A DNA stretch of 52,829 nucleotides from Chloroflexota bacterium (GCA_021778805.1 JAJYBV010000007.1:1-52829); one strand, 5' to 3'. Shown: positions 26,294-35,132, counted from the stretch's first letter. Numbers and translations: made by a program. Notes: generated by a model not told the origin, from the letters alone.

Positions 26294-27715
26294 ATGGCAG
26301 AGATTGTTACAGCCCAGGAAAACCGGAAGGCAGTTTTGCAGGATAGCGCGCAAGAATTTTCTGCGGAAGCGTATGATAATCGCCGACGTGTGATTACTAT
26401 GCAGACTATTCTGCTCCCTTCAATAGTCACCATCACAATTAGTATCTTTTTATTTATTGGGATGGCGCTTTCTACCTCGGGTATGCTGAAGATGACCAGT
26501 ATCGGTGTTAGTGTTATTGTTACTGCGCTAGACGCGATGTTTATTGGTTTTTATATATTATCACGGCGTAATGTGACCCGATTTATCCCCGGATTTATTG
26601 TGGCCGCAATAACCGGAACTGTTATTTTAGTTGAAGTTTTGTCGCACGGCATGAACCATCATGAGTTAACACCATTTTCTATTGCGGCGCTGGCGGCCTT
26701 TAATATTGTTATTGTTATTGCCGGTATTATTGCTGATTCATCGATACTTATAATTGTAACGCTCGTGGCAACCACGTATGATTTTTATATGATTTTTCGG
26801 CAAATTGCAGTTCATTCCGAAAATCAGATTTATTTTACCGCGGTATTAACACTGATAATTATTCAAATTGCGGTATTTTTAATGATGATACTAATGCGGA
26901 TAAGTAACCGCAGGCTGCTGCAAGAATTAAGCAGCGCCAAATTGGTTAGCGAACAAACGCAGAAATTGGATGAAATGAAGAACCTGTTTATTACATCCAT
27001 CAACCATGAAATGCGCAATCCAATTATGGCAATGATGAACTATATCGAAATTCTCAATACAAAACATAACGATATGTCTCCGGAGAAACGCGCTTCGATA
27101 CTGAATCAGCTGCAAAGCGCAGGAAATAGAGTTTCGCGTTTAATTGCCTCTATTTTAGCGGTGCGCAGTGTAGACGCCGAAAATCAGGATATTGATTTGC
27201 AAGTAATACCTGTGCTGCCTGTAGTAACAAATTGTATGAATTTGATTGATCCGGCGGACTATAAAGATAAGCGCCGGGAAATATTTATTAACATTGAAAA
27301 TTCAACAACGGTTAAGTGCGATCAGGTTATGCTGGAGCAAATTTTAACTAATGTTATTTCCAACGCCATGAAATATTCTCCTGCCGGATCTCCGCTTTCC
27401 ATAGCGGCACAGTCATTAGAGCCGCAGCGAGCAAGCCGTACCCGCAAAAAAAATGAGGCAATTTTAAAAACGCCGATGCTGGAATTAACGATACGCGACT
27501 GGGGGCTGGGGGTTCCGGCAACGGAGCAATCGCTTTTATTCCAAAAATTCAGCCGGCTGCCGCGTGATTTAGCTTCTACCACTTCAGGTAACGGGCTTGG
27601 GTTATATACCTGCAAAACGCTGGCGGAACGTATGGGTGGCAGTATCGTTTTAACCAGCAGCGGCATACCGGGGGACGGATCTAAGGTAACCATACTGTTG
27701 CCAATGCCGGAATAG
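26294..27715 (+). CDS. Membrane histidine kinase
   Basis: Sensor kinase of 473 residues. About six transmembrane helices occupy residues 36-202 without a sizable extracytoplasmic domain, so it probably senses membrane or intramembrane signals. The H-box SINHEMRNPIMAM has His238. The N-box is ILTNVISNAMKYSP, the G1 box DWGLGVP, and the G2 box GNGLGLY. ATG 26294 has AGGGG eight bases upstream, and the frame extending back into the regulator gene is not needed. It forms an operon with the receiver gene. A hairpin follows at 27765-27790. Confidence 0.92.
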   Translation: MAEIVTAQENRKAVLQDSAQEFSAEAYDNRRRVITMQTILLPSIVTITISIFLFIGMALSTSGMLKMTSIGVSVIVTALDAMFIGFYILSRRNVTRFIPGFIVAAITGTVILVEVLSHGMNHHELTPFSIAALAAFNIVIVIAGIIADSSILIIVTLVATTYDFYMIFRQIAVHSENQIYFTAVLTLIIIQIAVFLMMILMRISNRRLLQELSSAKLVSEQTQKLDEMKNLFITSINHEMRNPIMAMMNYIEILNTKHNDMSPEKRASILNQLQSAGNRVSRLIASILAVRSVDAENQDIDLQVIPVLPVVTNCMNLIDPADYKDKRREIFINIENSTTVKCDQVMLEQILTNVISNAMKYSPAGSPLSIAAQSLEPQRASRTRKKNEAILKTPMLELTIRDWGLGVPATEQSLLFQKFSRLPRDLASTTSGNGLGLYTCKTLAERMGGSIVLTSSGIPGDGSKVTILLPMPE

Positions 27716-27764
27716 CGTGGATATGCTAAAATAGCAAAAGTAACGGATGTCATAGGACTTCTCA

Positions 27765-27790
27765 GCGGTATATTCTATTGAATATGCCGC
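27765..27790 (+). terminator. Possible hairpin terminator after the kinase
   Basis: Arms GCGGTATATTC and GAATATGCCGC pair with one G-T, around a four-base loop. Only short T runs follow, so termination strength is doubtful. Confidence 0.35.
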
Positions 27791-27909
27791 TTCATCATAT
27801 AATGAGTACAGGTTTCTTAATTGGATTAGATGAAAGAGTCATATGATGTGATGCGTAATCAGCAGCAAAACAGTTGTTTGCGCATAAATTTTGAAACGAG
27901 GCACGGCGC

Positions 27910-29673
27910 ATGTTTCAGTTGTTAGTTGTTCCATCGGCGTTTCTGTTAAGTTTTTTACTCTGTGGTTTAGCGCTAAAAATTGCTCCAAAATTTCACAGCG
28001 GTGAACGAAAAGAAGGGGTTTTTAGCGCAGGGCAATCTTTGCACGATCACCCTAAAAATTCAAGTCAGGTAAAAAACCAAGCTGCGATAGAAACGAAGGA
28101 GTTGCCGTTAATTGGGTCATATGGCTTAATACCGGGAACGATAATTGCGGTTGCTGTGCTAGGGTATTTTCTGCAATTTTCATTGGAAGACTGGATACAA
28201 TCTGGAATTATTGCCGGAGGATTTATTGGCTTTTGGCTGGTGGGTTTGCTGGATGACTGGAAAAAGGTTCGTTTTGGAGAAGGGATACGCGAACGAACAA
28301 AGTTTATTGGTGTAGCTTTTGTGTCATTGGCGTTTGGCGGATCGGAGTTATATTTTATACCTAACAGCCGCATTGCCTATTCTCCTTATATTGATATACC
28401 CGGCATGGGGTCACTTTTCCATCGAACAGAATTTGTGTGGCCAATCTTTTTTATGCTGCTGATATTTGGGGTATTATCAACGACTTCACTCGCGGTCGAT
28501 TTCAGTGATGGTTTGGATGGTCTAGCTGGGGGATTGATGTTTCCTGCGGCGATAGCGTATGCCATTATAACGATAAATTATCAGTTAGCGCAATATAATC
28601 CAATTATTTTATTTTCGTTGGCAATGGCGGGTGGTGTGTTGGGATATCTGCCATGGAATTGGCCATCTGCATGGAATGGCCGCAATACAGCAAAGCGCCG
28701 CGCCAAAATGATTATGGGCGATAGCGGATCTTTGGCGTTGGGCGGACTTTTAGCGATGATAGCTATTGTAGATCGCCAAGAATTATTGCTGCTGTTTATT
28801 GGTGGCGCTTTTGTGCTGGAAGGGATGTCGGCGGTAGTACAGGGCCGATTTTTAGTTAAGTTTTATCGGCGCTTCTTAAAAGTGGAACGATTTAGTGATT
28901 TGAACATGTGGTTTCCGCACACGGAATTTCCGTTGCCATTTTTAGCGACACCGTTGCATCATCATTTTGATTTACTGGGTTGGGATAGACGCCGGTTGGT
29001 ATATAGCGCATGGCTCATCGGGGCTAGTATGGCAACGATTGGTGTATTATCGGTTATTGCGCCGTTTACGTGGGAGCGATATTTTTTAAGAATTTTGATA
29101 GTATTTATTGCAATTGGGTTATGGCAAATGGGTGGTATGACGCGAAAATATTTTATTGGCGTTGTTCCATCGGTGCATGGCAATGCGAATTTGGCGCTTT
29201 TTTATGGTTTTCCCTATAAGTTATTTAACAAACCCTTGTATGCGTTGGTGGAAAAATTAGAGGTTACAACGGGCAGCATTGCTTCTCCACCGGAAAGAGA
29301 TATGCTTTGGAGCAGAATGAATGTGTATGATGCGCGCGCGGCGCTGGGATTTTTCTGTTATCGTGCGGGATATTATGCGCTTGCGCGCGAGGAATGGGAG
29401 CGTATTCCAAAACGGAACCTTGAGGTGCGGCCGCAAATAAAACAATTGCTCAGCGAGGCGCGGCGCCGATTGACTGCGGAAGATTTTACGGAAGATTGGC
29501 TGCCAGATGGTTCGCTGGAATCTGCAGTGGGCGCCGAACCTTCCCCGGCAGATACGTTTCCAATGATGCGCATACCGCCTAATTTTCGCACAAAACCCAA
29601 ATTAGGCAGTGATGCGGAAGATACGATGCGCGCGCAAGATATTATATCTTTGCCATCTACGGAAGACGCATAA
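27910..29673 (+). CDS. MraY-like phospho-MurNAc-pentapeptide transferase with extra C-terminal tail
   Basis: Polytopic GT4/MraY-family membrane protein of 587 residues. The conserved sites are present: LLDDWKK (113-119), the magnesium-binding DFSDGLDGLAGG (197-208), MGDSGSLALGG (269-279) and the HHH motif in TPLHHHFDLLGW (350-352). MraY joins the cell-wall precursor to undecaprenyl phosphate as lipid I. The typical enzyme ends near 360 residues, but this one continues through two more transmembrane helices and about 150 soluble residues. These include an Ala/Tyr-rich helical repeat-like part (DARAALGFFCYRAGYYALAR) and a polar end. It stands outside any dcw cluster. ATG has GAGG nine bases upstream. 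Confidence 0.85.
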   Translation: MFQLLVVPSAFLLSFLLCGLALKIAPKFHSGERKEGVFSAGQSLHDHPKNSSQVKNQAAIETKELPLIGSYGLIPGTIIAVAVLGYFLQFSLEDWIQSGIIAGGFIGFWLVGLLDDWKKVRFGEGIRERTKFIGVAFVSLAFGGSELYFIPNSRIAYSPYIDIPGMGSLFHRTEFVWPIFFMLLIFGVLSTTSLAVDFSDGLDGLAGGLMFPAAIAYAIITINYQLAQYNPIILFSLAMAGGVLGYLPWNWPSAWNGRNTAKRRAKMIMGDSGSLALGGLLAMIAIVDRQELLLLFIGGAFVLEGMSAVVQGRFLVKFYRRFLKVERFSDLNMWFPHTEFPLPFLATPLHHHFDLLGWDRRRLVYSAWLIGASMATIGVLSVIAPFTWERYFLRILIVFIAIGLWQMGGMTRKYFIGVVPSVHGNANLALFYGFPYKLFNKPLYALVEKLEVTTGSIASPPERDMLWSRMNVYDARAALGFFCYRAGYYALAREEWERIPKRNLEVRPQIKQLLSEARRRLTAEDFTEDWLPDGSLESAVGAEPSPADTFPMMRIPPNFRTKPKLGSDAEDTMRAQDIISLPSTEDA

Positions 29674-29746
29674 TAGGAAAGTTAGGATAATGGCAGAGAA
29701 ATGAATTATAGCGCGGCACATAGTCACTGTAGTGGCGCGATGTTGT

Positions 29747-29927
29747 TGGCGCGGCCATAAAACGAACACCACATGATAATGATCTTTCACAATTAAAGAG
29801 GCAAGATATACTGTGATATACTAGGGCGACCGCAATGGTCGCCCCTACCGGATTGCATGACCTAATGTGTGCCGCGAGGTGGGTGGTATTATTGTTTCAA
29901 TTGATGTTTTTTTGTAACATGTCCCTC
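29747..29927. repeat. Composite repeat locus 4a (D fragment plus variant B)
   Basis: A D fragment (GGCCATAAAACGAACACCAC) is followed by TGATATACTAGGGCGACCGC and a hairpin AGGGCGACCGCAATGGTCGCCCC-type B module. It ends in CGAGGTGGGTGGTATTATTG, a T tract and ACATGTCCCTC. The 114 bases from 29814 are repeated at 30410. Confidence 0.8.
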
Positions 29928-29943
29928 AATAAATTTTCAACCT

Positions 29944-29969
29944 ATTTCAAAATCCTTTGATTTTGAAAT
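29944..29969. terminator. Perfect hairpin downstream of the small membrane gene
   Basis: Arms ATTTCAAAATC and GATTTTGAAAT of 11 bases with a four-base loop, about 43 bases beyond the stop of the minus-strand 91-residue gene. There is no clear T run, so it may be an mRNA-stabilising hairpin instead. Confidence 0.4.
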
Positions 29970-30011
29970 CTAACAAACTTGAGCGCCCCATACAATCATT
30001 CATTGATTACC

Positions 30012-30287
30012 TTATATTGTCTCATGCAAAACAAAAACATTATAAAGAAAGCTTAAAAAAACAAAAAAACTGAAAACAGCTGTAATACTCCATAATATCA
30101 TTCCATGCATATAGTATGAAGTTGGCTGTATCCCCGTTCGGCGGACGGCGCGCAAACGGAGGATTTTGACTATGGAAAGTAGACATGTTAAACCTACTGA
30201 TGAAATAATAACAATAGAAGATACAAAAAAATATGTGTGTTCCAATTGCGATTGCGTGGCAATGAAATAAACGTTTTGCAAATTCAT
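30012..30287 (-). CDS. Small membrane protein (91 residues), candidate immunity or accessory protein
   Basis: Unrecognised hydrophobic protein. One transmembrane helix spans about residues 18-42 (YFFVSSIVIISSVGLTCLLS) and a second about 62-86, joined by a basic cytoplasmic loop (RLRAVRRTG). The ATG is preceded by AAAGGG at good distance, which supports translation. It lies between two near-identical 114-116 base repeats and in the same orientation as the 118-residue membrane protein and the secreted protein upstream. A role with them is inference from position only. Confidence 0.55.
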   Translation of the reverse strand: MNLQNVYFIATQSQLEHTYFFVSSIVIISSVGLTCLLSIVKILRLRAVRRTGIQPTSYYMHGMILWSITAVFSFFVFLSFLYNVFVLHETI

Positions 30288-30409
30288 AATGACAACCCTT
30301 TCTTAATGTAAATGCTAATCGTTGTTTGAATAAGAGTCTTTGCTCACTGTAATGCTCAAAGACTCCCAATTTCAGATAGGCGAGAATATCTTTAACAAGC
30401 CGGCGCCCA

Positions 30410-30525
30410 TGATATACTAGGGCGACCGCAATGGTCGCCCCTACCGGATTGCATGACCTAATGTGTGCCGCGAGGTGGGTGGTATTATTGTTTCAATTGA
30501 TGTTTTTTTTGGTAACATGTCCCTC
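30410..30525. repeat. Composite repeat locus 4b, direct copy of 29814-29927
   Basis: Same orientation and nearly identical sequence to 29814-29927. The visible difference is the length of the T tract (TTTTTTTTGG against TTTTTTTG). The two copies enclose the 91-residue gene. Confidence 0.85.
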
Positions 30526-30597
30526 TATGCCTATCTTGTCAATACCATGAAGTAGTTACAGTTTAGAGATTATTTCGTCAAAAGGCTAAAAGATGGC

Positions 30598-30954
30598 TTA
30601 TACCCACAGTTTTCCTTTCCATAAGACGGCAAAATACCATATAATATAACAAAACATGAGTATTAAGAGTATCAGACTTTTCAATAATCCGAGCCAGGAC
30701 GGTATCGCAAAAAGAACGACAAGAAGAACTATTGATATCAAAATATCAGCCATATTCACATTTGCTCGAAAGTGAGTATCTAGGATCTTTTTATTTTTCA
30801 TAGCAATGCAAGTTGACCCTGCTGCTGCCATAAGGATCCACAAAAAAATCGCCTTATTGGCAGTTCCAAAAGTTGCATATCCAAAGATCCCTCCATATAA
30901 AAAAATATATGCCCAAAAAGATAAAGATCTAATGATTTTTATTGATTCAGTCAT
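30598..30954 (-). CDS. Four-helix membrane protein (118 residues)
   Basis: Unrecognised integral membrane protein with four predicted transmembrane helices (about residues 12-30, 33-50, 67-85, 88-110) and short loops. The loop after helix 2 is basic (KNKKILDTHFRAN). A strong AGGAG ribosome site precedes the ATG. It follows the secreted glycine-rich protein on the same strand, separated by a perfect 16-bp hairpin. This layout is typical of bacteriocin structural gene followed by immunity or export genes, but no sequence family supports it yet. Confidence 0.6.
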   Translation of the reverse strand: MTESIKIIRSLSFWAYIFLYGGIFGYATFGTANKAIFLWILMAAAGSTCIAMKNKKILDTHFRANVNMADILISIVLLVVLFAIPSWLGLLKSLILLILMFCYIIWYFAVLWKGKLWV

Positions 30955-31030
30955 GATGCCTCTCCTCTCTCGTCGAATGAAATATAAATTTATTGCCGCT
31001 TCTTCTCTTCACTAAATACAAAATTTTTGT

Positions 31031-31067
31031 GATGCTACCTTATGATACACGATCATAAGGTAGCATC
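31031..31067 (-). terminator. Perfect 16-bp inverted repeat between the secreted and membrane protein genes
   Basis: GATGCTACCTTATGAT and ATCATAAGGTAGCATC pair without mismatch around ACACG, 20 bases after the stop of the minus-strand secreted protein. On the minus strand it is followed by ACAAAAATTTTG, so it could be a partial terminator or an RNA-processing hairpin. Confidence 0.6.
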
Positions 31068-31086
31068 TTTGCAAGTATCCCAGCTC

Positions 31087-31866
31087 TTAATTACAACCAC
31101 ACCAGAGACCTGATGTAAAGTTCGGAAATGGAGTCCACTTGACACCGATATAGATACCCTCGCCTAACCATCCCGCTTGTAGCACAAGATAGACTAGGTA
31201 GGAAAGTCCTGATCCTCCAAGAATGCCTAATACTATGCCTATTACAGTACCAACAGGTCCTCCAAAAAGAGTTGCAATTGCTGTAAAAGCGGCATCTAGT
31301 GCCTCTGGTCCAATGGTCGCGGCTGATATCAAAAATGCATACAAATCAGAATCGGTAAAGTACAGTACAGTCCCATTGACATTTAATTCGGGACTTATAG
31401 CAGTATCAGACATCTTATTAGATAATATACTGATTGCTGACCTATGTTGTTGACTAAATAACAACATAGATTGAATTATATTAACATCCGAATTAAGCAG
31501 ATGATACAGAGTTATTATTTTTGCAAGAGGATCTTTTAAAGTTAATTGTCCGTTATGCAATCCAAATTCACGAAGTAGACCACTCTTTGCTAATTTTTGC
31601 ATGAAATGCGATGATTGGTTTGATAAATTCGACGGATTTACTACCAGGATTTGACTCGGTGTCAAGGAAGATGATACAAGGGTTTGTGTTACCCCAGTTG
31701 TATACTTAACCGTTGTTGCTTCAACTTTTTGCAACTGCGATGGGGTTTGCATTTTATATTTGCTTTGCGGCTGCGTAAATGCCGTGCTAAACAGTAATAC
31801 GACTGGCATTACCAAAAGGAGGATAAGAGTTTGCAATTGTTTTAAGCGAAGACCCAAATTTTGCAT
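31087..31866 (-). CDS. Secreted protein with glycine-zipper C-terminus, bacteriocin-like
   Basis: Unrecognised 259-residue protein. A signal peptide (RLKQLQTLILLLVMPVVLLF with a cut near Ala29) is followed by a polar Gln/Ser/Thr-rich region. From about residue 180 comes a long hydrophobic glycine-rich segment (LFGGPVGTVIGIVLGILGG) with repeated small-residue spacing, ending in a Trp-containing tail and CGCN. Glycine-zipper hydrophobic ends occur in pore-forming bacteriocins and in some toxin channels. No family match is claimed. The ATG lacks a ribosome site, yet an in-frame TAA just upstream makes it the only likely start. Confidence 0.6.
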   Translation of the reverse strand: MQNLGLRLKQLQTLILLLVMPVVLLFSTAFTQPQSKYKMQTPSQLQKVEATTVKYTTGVTQTLVSSSLTPSQILVVNPSNLSNQSSHFMQKLAKSGLLREFGLHNGQLTLKDPLAKIITLYHLLNSDVNIIQSMLLFSQQHRSAISILSNKMSDTAISPELNVNGTVLYFTDSDLYAFLISAATIGPEALDAAFTAIATLFGGPVGTVIGIVLGILGGSGLSYLVYLVLQAGWLGEGIYIGVKWTPFPNFTSGLWCGCN

Positions 31867-32332
31867 TTGATTCTTGGGGGGAGGGAGTTAAATGTGCAAT
31901 CTTTCGCATAGTAATTCTCCTATTATCAATGATATATATAGGGTATTCAAAAATTTTTTATCATAAAATTTGCAGAAATATTTTCACATTTCTGTTGATA
32001 AAATCAGTGAAAACCCATAGTTAGCAGTATACACAATATTGATCAAATAGTCAAGACTCTAAAAAATAAGGGAGTGGACATATCCTTATACATAGCTGTG
32101 AAAAAAACAAGGATACGTAAGGGGCGGTAGCCCCTTGCGCGGGGTTTGGGGTGTCCCCAAATACATTTTTTATATAAAATGAAACCCTGCACGGTACACC
32201 TGAGGCGATGCAATCCGGTAGTGACGCCCTTTGCTGCCTGACTATCAATGCCGCGCGGTAACTTTTGCTTTATAGATGCCTTGTCAAAACCCCCCGAGTA
32301 GTTACTAAAATACCGTTCCCGCCTGAGTAGTT
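31867..32332. other. Intergenic region with repeat locus 5
   Basis: About 460 bases. The part next to the secreted gene is A+T-rich (31920-32080) and probably holds its promoter. The rest is the repeat listed at 32111-32250. No gene is visible. Confidence 0.4.
32111..32250. repeat. Composite repeat locus 5 (A inverted, plus B fragment)
   Basis: GGATACGTAAGGGGCGGTAG and the rest of an inverted A module (GGGGTTTGGGGTGTCCCC) are followed by the joint CTGCACGGTACACCTGAGG and a degenerate B module (GCAATCCGGTAGTGACGCCC). The A and B parts face opposite ways compared with locus 1, showing module shuffling. Confidence 0.75.
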
Positions 32333-32674
32333 TTATTCTTTGTATTTTATTTTATACATTTTAATATCACGGCAATATAATGTAAATATTTCCTCTTCAT
32401 CATCACTAACATGATATCTTTGATTTTCTCTGTGCCAAGATGAGATATCTGTAATTTCAAGCCAATTTTGATGTTGGCCATTCATATCTTTCATACGCAA
32501 ATCCACTACATCGAAGCACTGTATATTTAACAAATGTCTTTTTTGTGATTTATCAGCCATCACAATGGATACGAAGGTTTGCAAACCCGCTTTCTCGTGT
32601 AAAGTTCTTTTAACAGTAAATCTTTTAAGGAATGTATATTTCCTTAATTCAAAATCTGATGTTTCATTCAGCAT
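32333..32674 (-). CDS. Hypothetical protein (113 residues)
   Basis: Unrecognised small soluble protein. It is basic at the N-terminus and acidic near the C-terminus (VSDDEEEIFTLYCRD), with a central stretch CFDVVDLRMKDMNGQHQNWL that looks like alternating beta strands. Start ATG has only a weak GAG site. It lies in the accessory island between repeat locus 5 and the oxidoreductase gene. Its size and acidic beta-rich pattern recall small immunity-type proteins, but this is only an impression. Confidence 0.5.
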   Translation of the reverse strand: MLNETSDFELRKYTFLKRFTVKRTLHEKAGLQTFVSIVMADKSQKRHLLNIQCFDVVDLRMKDMNGQHQNWLEITDISSWHRENQRYHVSDDEEEIFTLYCRDIKMYKIKYKE

Positions 32675-32996
32675 TTAAAACATCTCATTTACGTTCTGCA
32701 AATTTGCTTATATTTGTTACTATTATCATTATTATAATCATTTTGGGAGTACAATGCGCCGCTTTCTTTGGCGCAGATTTGCCATACATGGTTAATTTGC
32801 CTCAAAAAAAGGTATATTGGTCCGATACATCTAAGTCTAGTATGTTTCCCCTAAAATTTTTTATAATCTAAGTGATATTTCTCGCTATCAGGATATTTGT
32901 GATAACCCAAATTTTCAAAGTTTTACGCCTGCGTGAATCTTTGTTTATCAGTTAGCCGAGAGTTTACTATTCAATAACTAATTCAAAGGTACAGAT

Positions 32997-34112
32997 ATGC
33001 TTCAGAATCCCCAACAGCAACATCCTCACTTGTTTTCTCCCTTTACCATTCGTTCGGTTACGCTGCGCAATCGCATTATGGTATCGCCCATGTGCCAATA
33101 TAGCAGCGAAAATGGCTTTGTCAATGATTGGCATTTAGTGCACCTTGGCGCATTTGCCACCGGCGGCGCAGCAATTGTCATGACGGAAGCAACAGCCGTA
33201 GAGGCTCGCGGCCGTATTTCACCGGCAGATATTGGTATTTGGCATGATGATTTTATTCCGGGCTTGCAGCAAATAACCCGATTTATAACAGAACATGGCG
33301 CCGCGCCGGCAATTCAATTGGCGCACGCAGGGCGCAAAGCCGGGGTTGCATCTCCATGGAAGGGCGGTAAATTGGCAAGCGCTGCGGAAGGCGGCTGGCC
33401 GGATGCAATTATTGGCCCCAGCGCTTTGGCGTTTCATGACGGCTATGCAACGCCAAACGCAATGACTGCGGAAGATTGCGCCGATGTGATACAAGCTTTT
33501 GTACAAGCAGCACAGCGGGCAGTTGCCGCCGGATTTACTATTCTTGAAATCCACGCCGCACATGGATATTTGCTGCATCAATTTTTATCTCCCGCCGCTA
33601 ACCACCGCACAGACGCTTTCGGTGGTGATTTGCACGGTCGCGCCAAATTGCTGCTGGATACAACTGCCGCTGTGCGCAGCGCTGTAGGTGAAGATGTTCC
33701 CATATTTGTGCGTATTAGCGCTACAGATTGGCTGCCAACCGGTGAAGGCTTTGATATTGATGAAGCTGTAAAAGTAAGCGGCATGCTGCGCAAAGTTGGA
33801 GCTGATGTTATAGATGTTTCCAGCGGAGGGCTATCTCCACGCCAGCAAATACAAGATGGCCCGGGGTACCAAGTTCCGTTTGCGTCAAACATAAAACAGC
33901 ACGCCGAAATTCCCGTTGCCGCAGTCGGCCGCATTACTGATCCCGAACAGGCGAACGAAATTATTACATCCGGAAAAGCAGATTTTGTTGCAATGGCGCG
34001 TGAACTTTTGCGCAACCCCCATTGGCCGTTGCTCGCCGCGCATGAATTGGGTTGGGATAGCGCCGTTTGGCCAAATCAATATCTGCGCGCGAAACCAACT
34101 CGAATCAAATAA
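32997..34112 (+). CDS. NADH:flavin oxidoreductase, Old Yellow Enzyme family (YqjM-like)
   Basis: FMN-dependent ene-reductase of 371 residues with the single TIM-barrel domain. It begins with LFSPFTIRSVTLRNRIMVSP, followed by MCQYSSENG as in the YqjM (thermophilic-like) subclass. The substrate-binding region is IQLAHAGRKA, and the family signature is AAHGYLLHQFLSPAANHRTD. AVGRI and the phosphate-binding ADFVAMARELLRNP follow near the C-terminus. Enzymes of this class reduce activated C=C bonds with NAD(P)H. ATG has AAAGG eight bases upstream. It is not linked to its neighbours by operon structure. Confidence 0.93.
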   Translation: MLQNPQQQHPHLFSPFTIRSVTLRNRIMVSPMCQYSSENGFVNDWHLVHLGAFATGGAAIVMTEATAVEARGRISPADIGIWHDDFIPGLQQITRFITEHGAAPAIQLAHAGRKAGVASPWKGGKLASAAEGGWPDAIIGPSALAFHDGYATPNAMTAEDCADVIQAFVQAAQRAVAAGFTILEIHAAHGYLLHQFLSPAANHRTDAFGGDLHGRAKLLLDTTAAVRSAVGEDVPIFVRISATDWLPTGEGFDIDEAVKVSGMLRKVGADVIDVSSGGLSPRQQIQDGPGYQVPFASNIKQHAEIPVAAVGRITDPEQANEIITSGKADFVAMARELLRNPHWPLLAAHELGWDSAVWPNQYLRAKPTRIK

Positions 34113-34230
34113 TTTTCAGCAGCAATACAGGCGTATGCGCTTTAATCATATTGCGCAGTACCCCATGAAACCAGTTTTAAATGGCGGTCACTATGGCCGC
34201 CATGTTATTGCATAACGAGGTTTTTGCAGA

Positions 34231-34695
34231 TTATTTCACCGCTGCTGCTTTTTTCAAAAATTGCGCGCCAAAAAACAATCCCGCTTCTACCGTCAAAATT
34301 CCTGCAAGCATACTGCCCGCAAGATATAATGCGCTTAGGGAGGCTTTTCCGGCAAGGGCAAGGTTTACAACACCCAGCGCATAACTGCTGAATGTGGTGT
34401 ATGCCCCTATAAAACCAACACCCACAGTCAGCCAAAGTAATTCATGTTTGCGGCTGTTTATATCTCTGTATCCCGCTAAAGCTCCCAGCAGAAAAGATCC
34501 CGAAATGTTAATGAACAGAATATCCCATGGGAAACCATGATCAAATGGCAGAATGAGCAGCGAAACACCTACGCGCACCAATGCACCGGCAAATCCTCCG
34601 GCCAGCACTAAACCTATTTCTAATCCCAATAATTTTATACCGGCGGATGGGGTTGTATTGGCGGATTTTATCTGTGATTTTATAGGCGCATTCAT
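34231..34695 (-). CDS. crcB: Fluoride channel subunit FluC/CrcB (second copy)
   Basis: Four-helix membrane protein of 154 residues that exports fluoride as a dual-topology or heterodimeric channel. It has the family features GGFAGALVRVGVS, FINISGSFLLGAL and the phenylalanine/threonine motif GFIGAYTTFSSYALG. An N-terminal extension of about 22 residues is unusual. The start lies one base after the stop of the first copy, with GGAGGGTGA upstream, so the two are co-translated and may form a heterodimer as in Bacillus. The riboswitch at 35133-35221 should control both. Confidence 0.93.
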   Translation of the reverse strand: MNAPIKSQIKSANTTPSAGIKLLGLEIGLVLAGGFAGALVRVGVSLLILPFDHGFPWDILFINISGSFLLGALAGYRDINSRKHELLWLTVGVGFIGAYTTFSSYALGVVNLALAGKASLSALYLAGSMLAGILTVEAGLFFGAQFLKKAAAVK

Positions 34696-34696
34696 C

Positions 34697-35089
34697 TTAT
34701 ATCACCCTCCCCAGGAGCAGACCGGCATAGGCAAAAAGCGGCCCTAAAACTGCGCTGAGCATAATATATAAAGTTATGCGTCTACGTGAACCTGCGGTAC
34801 GCAATGCGGAAATTTCAAGCATAAATGTGCTGAATGTGGTGTATCCGCCAATGAAACCAAGAATAACCGGCGCATGCCAACTGGCGTATTGATGGAAACG
34901 GATGAATAGCGTGGAAACAATTCCAATAAGCAGCGCGCCGGTTACGTTGATAAATAATGTGCCCGCCGGAAAAAAATTCCCAAAACGCTGGCGGCTGATT
35001 TGCGATACGGTATGACGGCTGCCTGCTCCAAAAGCGCCAGCAAGTCCCGTCCACATTGCTTTAAAAAGCAACGCAAAAGAAAAAATCAT
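34697..35089 (-). CDS. crcB: Fluoride channel subunit FluC/CrcB (first copy)
   Basis: Four-helix membrane protein of 130 residues, typical family length. Motifs: AGAFGAGSRHTVSQ near the N-terminus, FINVTGALLIGI, and GFIGGYTTFSTFMLE, which contains the threonine/phenylalanine track lining the fluoride path. AGGGA precedes the ATG by about nine bases. It is the promoter-proximal gene of the pair and lies 43 bases downstream of a fluoride riboswitch on the same strand. The two copies differ in length and sequence, so a functional heterodimer with complementary topology is likely. Confidence 0.95.
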   Translation of the reverse strand: MIFSFALLFKAMWTGLAGAFGAGSRHTVSQISRQRFGNFFPAGTLFINVTGALLIGIVSTLFIRFHQYASWHAPVILGFIGGYTTFSTFMLEISALRTAGSRRRITLYIMLSAVLGPLFAYAGLLLGRVI

Positions 35090-35132
35090 AGAAATATTTT
35101 CCCTGAACTTGAAATATATTGAAATGATATAC

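Noticed and set aside
30040-30369. 109-codon minus-strand frame overlapping the 91-residue gene
   Set aside because: The competing frame at 30012-30287 has a proper AAAGGG site and clear membrane helices; this one has Cys/Phe/His-rich unnatural composition.
32632-32871. 79-codon plus-strand frame with an Ile-rich stretch
   Set aside because: The hydrophobic run comes from an ATT/ATC low-complexity tract. It has no ribosome site and overlaps the opposite-strand 113-residue gene.
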